Made by a program: the position numbers and the translations under genes | The notes under the pieces: model-generated | What the model was told of the DNA's origin: nothing | Seen by the model: the letters and a program-made list of their open reading frames with translations, nothing else | Databases searched by the model: none | Assembly: GCA_965216645.1 (NCBI GenBank) | Contig: CBDCGJ010000067.1 | Coordinates: 28,479 to 92,478, forward strand | Origin: CBDCGJ01 sp965216645 | Lineage (GTDB): Bacteria; Pseudomonadota; Alphaproteobacteria; GCA-2731375 | Reading direction: 5' to 3' | Length of the DNA: 64,000 bases | Shown: positions 63,488 through 64,000 of the stretch, one piece after another | Layout of the letters: every line of letters starts with the position of its first letter | How positions within the stretch are numbered: the stretch's first letter is position 1

Positions 63488-64000
63488 TTAGTCCGCCGCT
63501 GTGACTTTGAAGCCAGCCTTTTCAAAATGGCGCAATAGACCATATTCGCCGATTAACATCTCCAAATCGACGGCGATGAACATATAGCCGCCATCGGCCT
63601 GCATCATCGGTGCCGCGGCTTTCACCATACGTGCGTTGCTGTCTGACAGTATTTCATTTTGGTAGACTAGGCGGCCCTCATCTGTGAGGTTCCGCCATTT
63701 CGAAAACCGGCACAGCCCCACGAGGTCACCGTCAAGATACATTTCGACTTTGTCCAGATACCAGTTTTGCCAATTCTGTCGGTCCGAAATCCCAGCAACA
63801 GTCTGCTGGACCAGTTTCACTTGATCCACCATCGGTAACCGGTCGTAGTTCAACCAATAATCGATGGGTTCCGATTCTAGGCTGACAATCTCCGCGCCAA
63901 AGTTTTTGGCATATAAGTAGATCTGTTTCTCGAGATTCGGTGGATTGTCGCCGAATTCGTTGTCATATCCGTCGACTTGCCGAAAATATTTGACTTCGAA
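63488..64000 (-). CDS. TraB/GumN-family protein, paralogue 4 (C-terminal part; runs off the right edge)
   Basis: Open from the right edge (FEVKYFRQVDGYDNEFG) to the stop at 63488, about 170 codons. LMFIAVDLEMLIGEYGLLRHFE aligns with the second motif of the others, but Leu replaces the His. The N-terminal half and signal peptide lie outside the window. Fourth copy of the array. Confidence 0.8.
   Translation of the reverse strand, partial: FEVKYFRQVDGYDNEFGDNPPNLEKQIYLYAKNFGAEIVSLESEPIDYWLNYDRLPMVDQVKLVQQTVAGISDRQNWQNWYLDKVEMYLDGDLVGLCRFSKWRNLTDEGRLVYQNEILSDSNARMVKAAAPMMQADGGYMFIAVDLEMLIGEYGLLRHFEKAGFKVTAAD

Overview
The window looks like chromosomal DNA of a GC-rich alphaproteobacterium, probably of the Rhodospirillales or a related free-living, flagellated lineage. 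Pointers are an ALAS-type hemA, a MotA/MotB stator pair, a type-II lumazine synthase (RibH2) behind an FMN riboswitch, a Bpt-type aminoacyl-tRNA-protein transferase, and the gene order rpoZ-rsh-pdxJ-acpS-lepB // rnc-era // recO. A perfect parS-type palindrome at 21.2 kb suggests the segment may lie near the chromosome origin. No rRNA, tRNA, CRISPR array or phage module was seen.

Layout. 0-21 kb is dense housekeeping and metabolic sequence: hemA (partial), glutaryl-CoA dehydrogenase, a permease, a MarR regulator, a four-gene valine/isobutyrate catabolic operon, an RDD protein, motB-motA, flavin reductase, threonine ammonia-lyase, an SLC13 permease, bpt, promoter + FMN riboswitch + ribH2, creatininase-like, PGRP amidase, lipoprotein, NUDIX, serine hydrolase, a frameshifted charged coiled-coil protein, a small hypothetical gene and plsY. 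21-39 kb is an accessory region with lower coding density and patches of lower GC. It holds parS, two IS5-type elements, several dispersed repeats, a stand-alone lpxA, a deaminase, a SnoaL-like protein, three class III nucleotidyl cyclases, a second serine hydrolase, RidA, an SDR and an MFS exporter. Truncated copies of the 3' end of parC occur inside it at three places, all in the orientation of the real parC that closes the region at 39.1 kb. 39-59 kb is a core minus-strand cluster (rpoZ, rsh, DUF2062, pdxJ, acpS, lepB, rnc, era, recO, parC), split by acquired blocks: ycaQ, a CitE-like lyase and an AsmA-like protein between lepB and rnc; alkD, a GNAT, an unknown two-gene cassette, an SDR and an NnrU protein between era and recO. 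59-64 kb holds a NYN-domain protein, a type 5 uracil-DNA glycosylase and four tandem TraB/GumN paralogues.

Sequence quality. Several genes expected to be essential or well conserved (parC, acpS, pdxJ, DUF2062, rsh, the NYN gene, two TraB genes) carry 1-nt indels, mostly in homopolymers and concentrated at 54-63 kb. Removing the inferred indels gives every one of them a whole number of codons and a normal family length. This favours uncorrected sequencing errors over gene decay, so the breaks should not be read as biology without checking reads. Best candidates for new biology: the two unknown genes at 43.8-46.7 kb, the parC-end duplications around the accessory region, the cyclase cluster, and the TraB array with stepwise loss of its histidine motifs.
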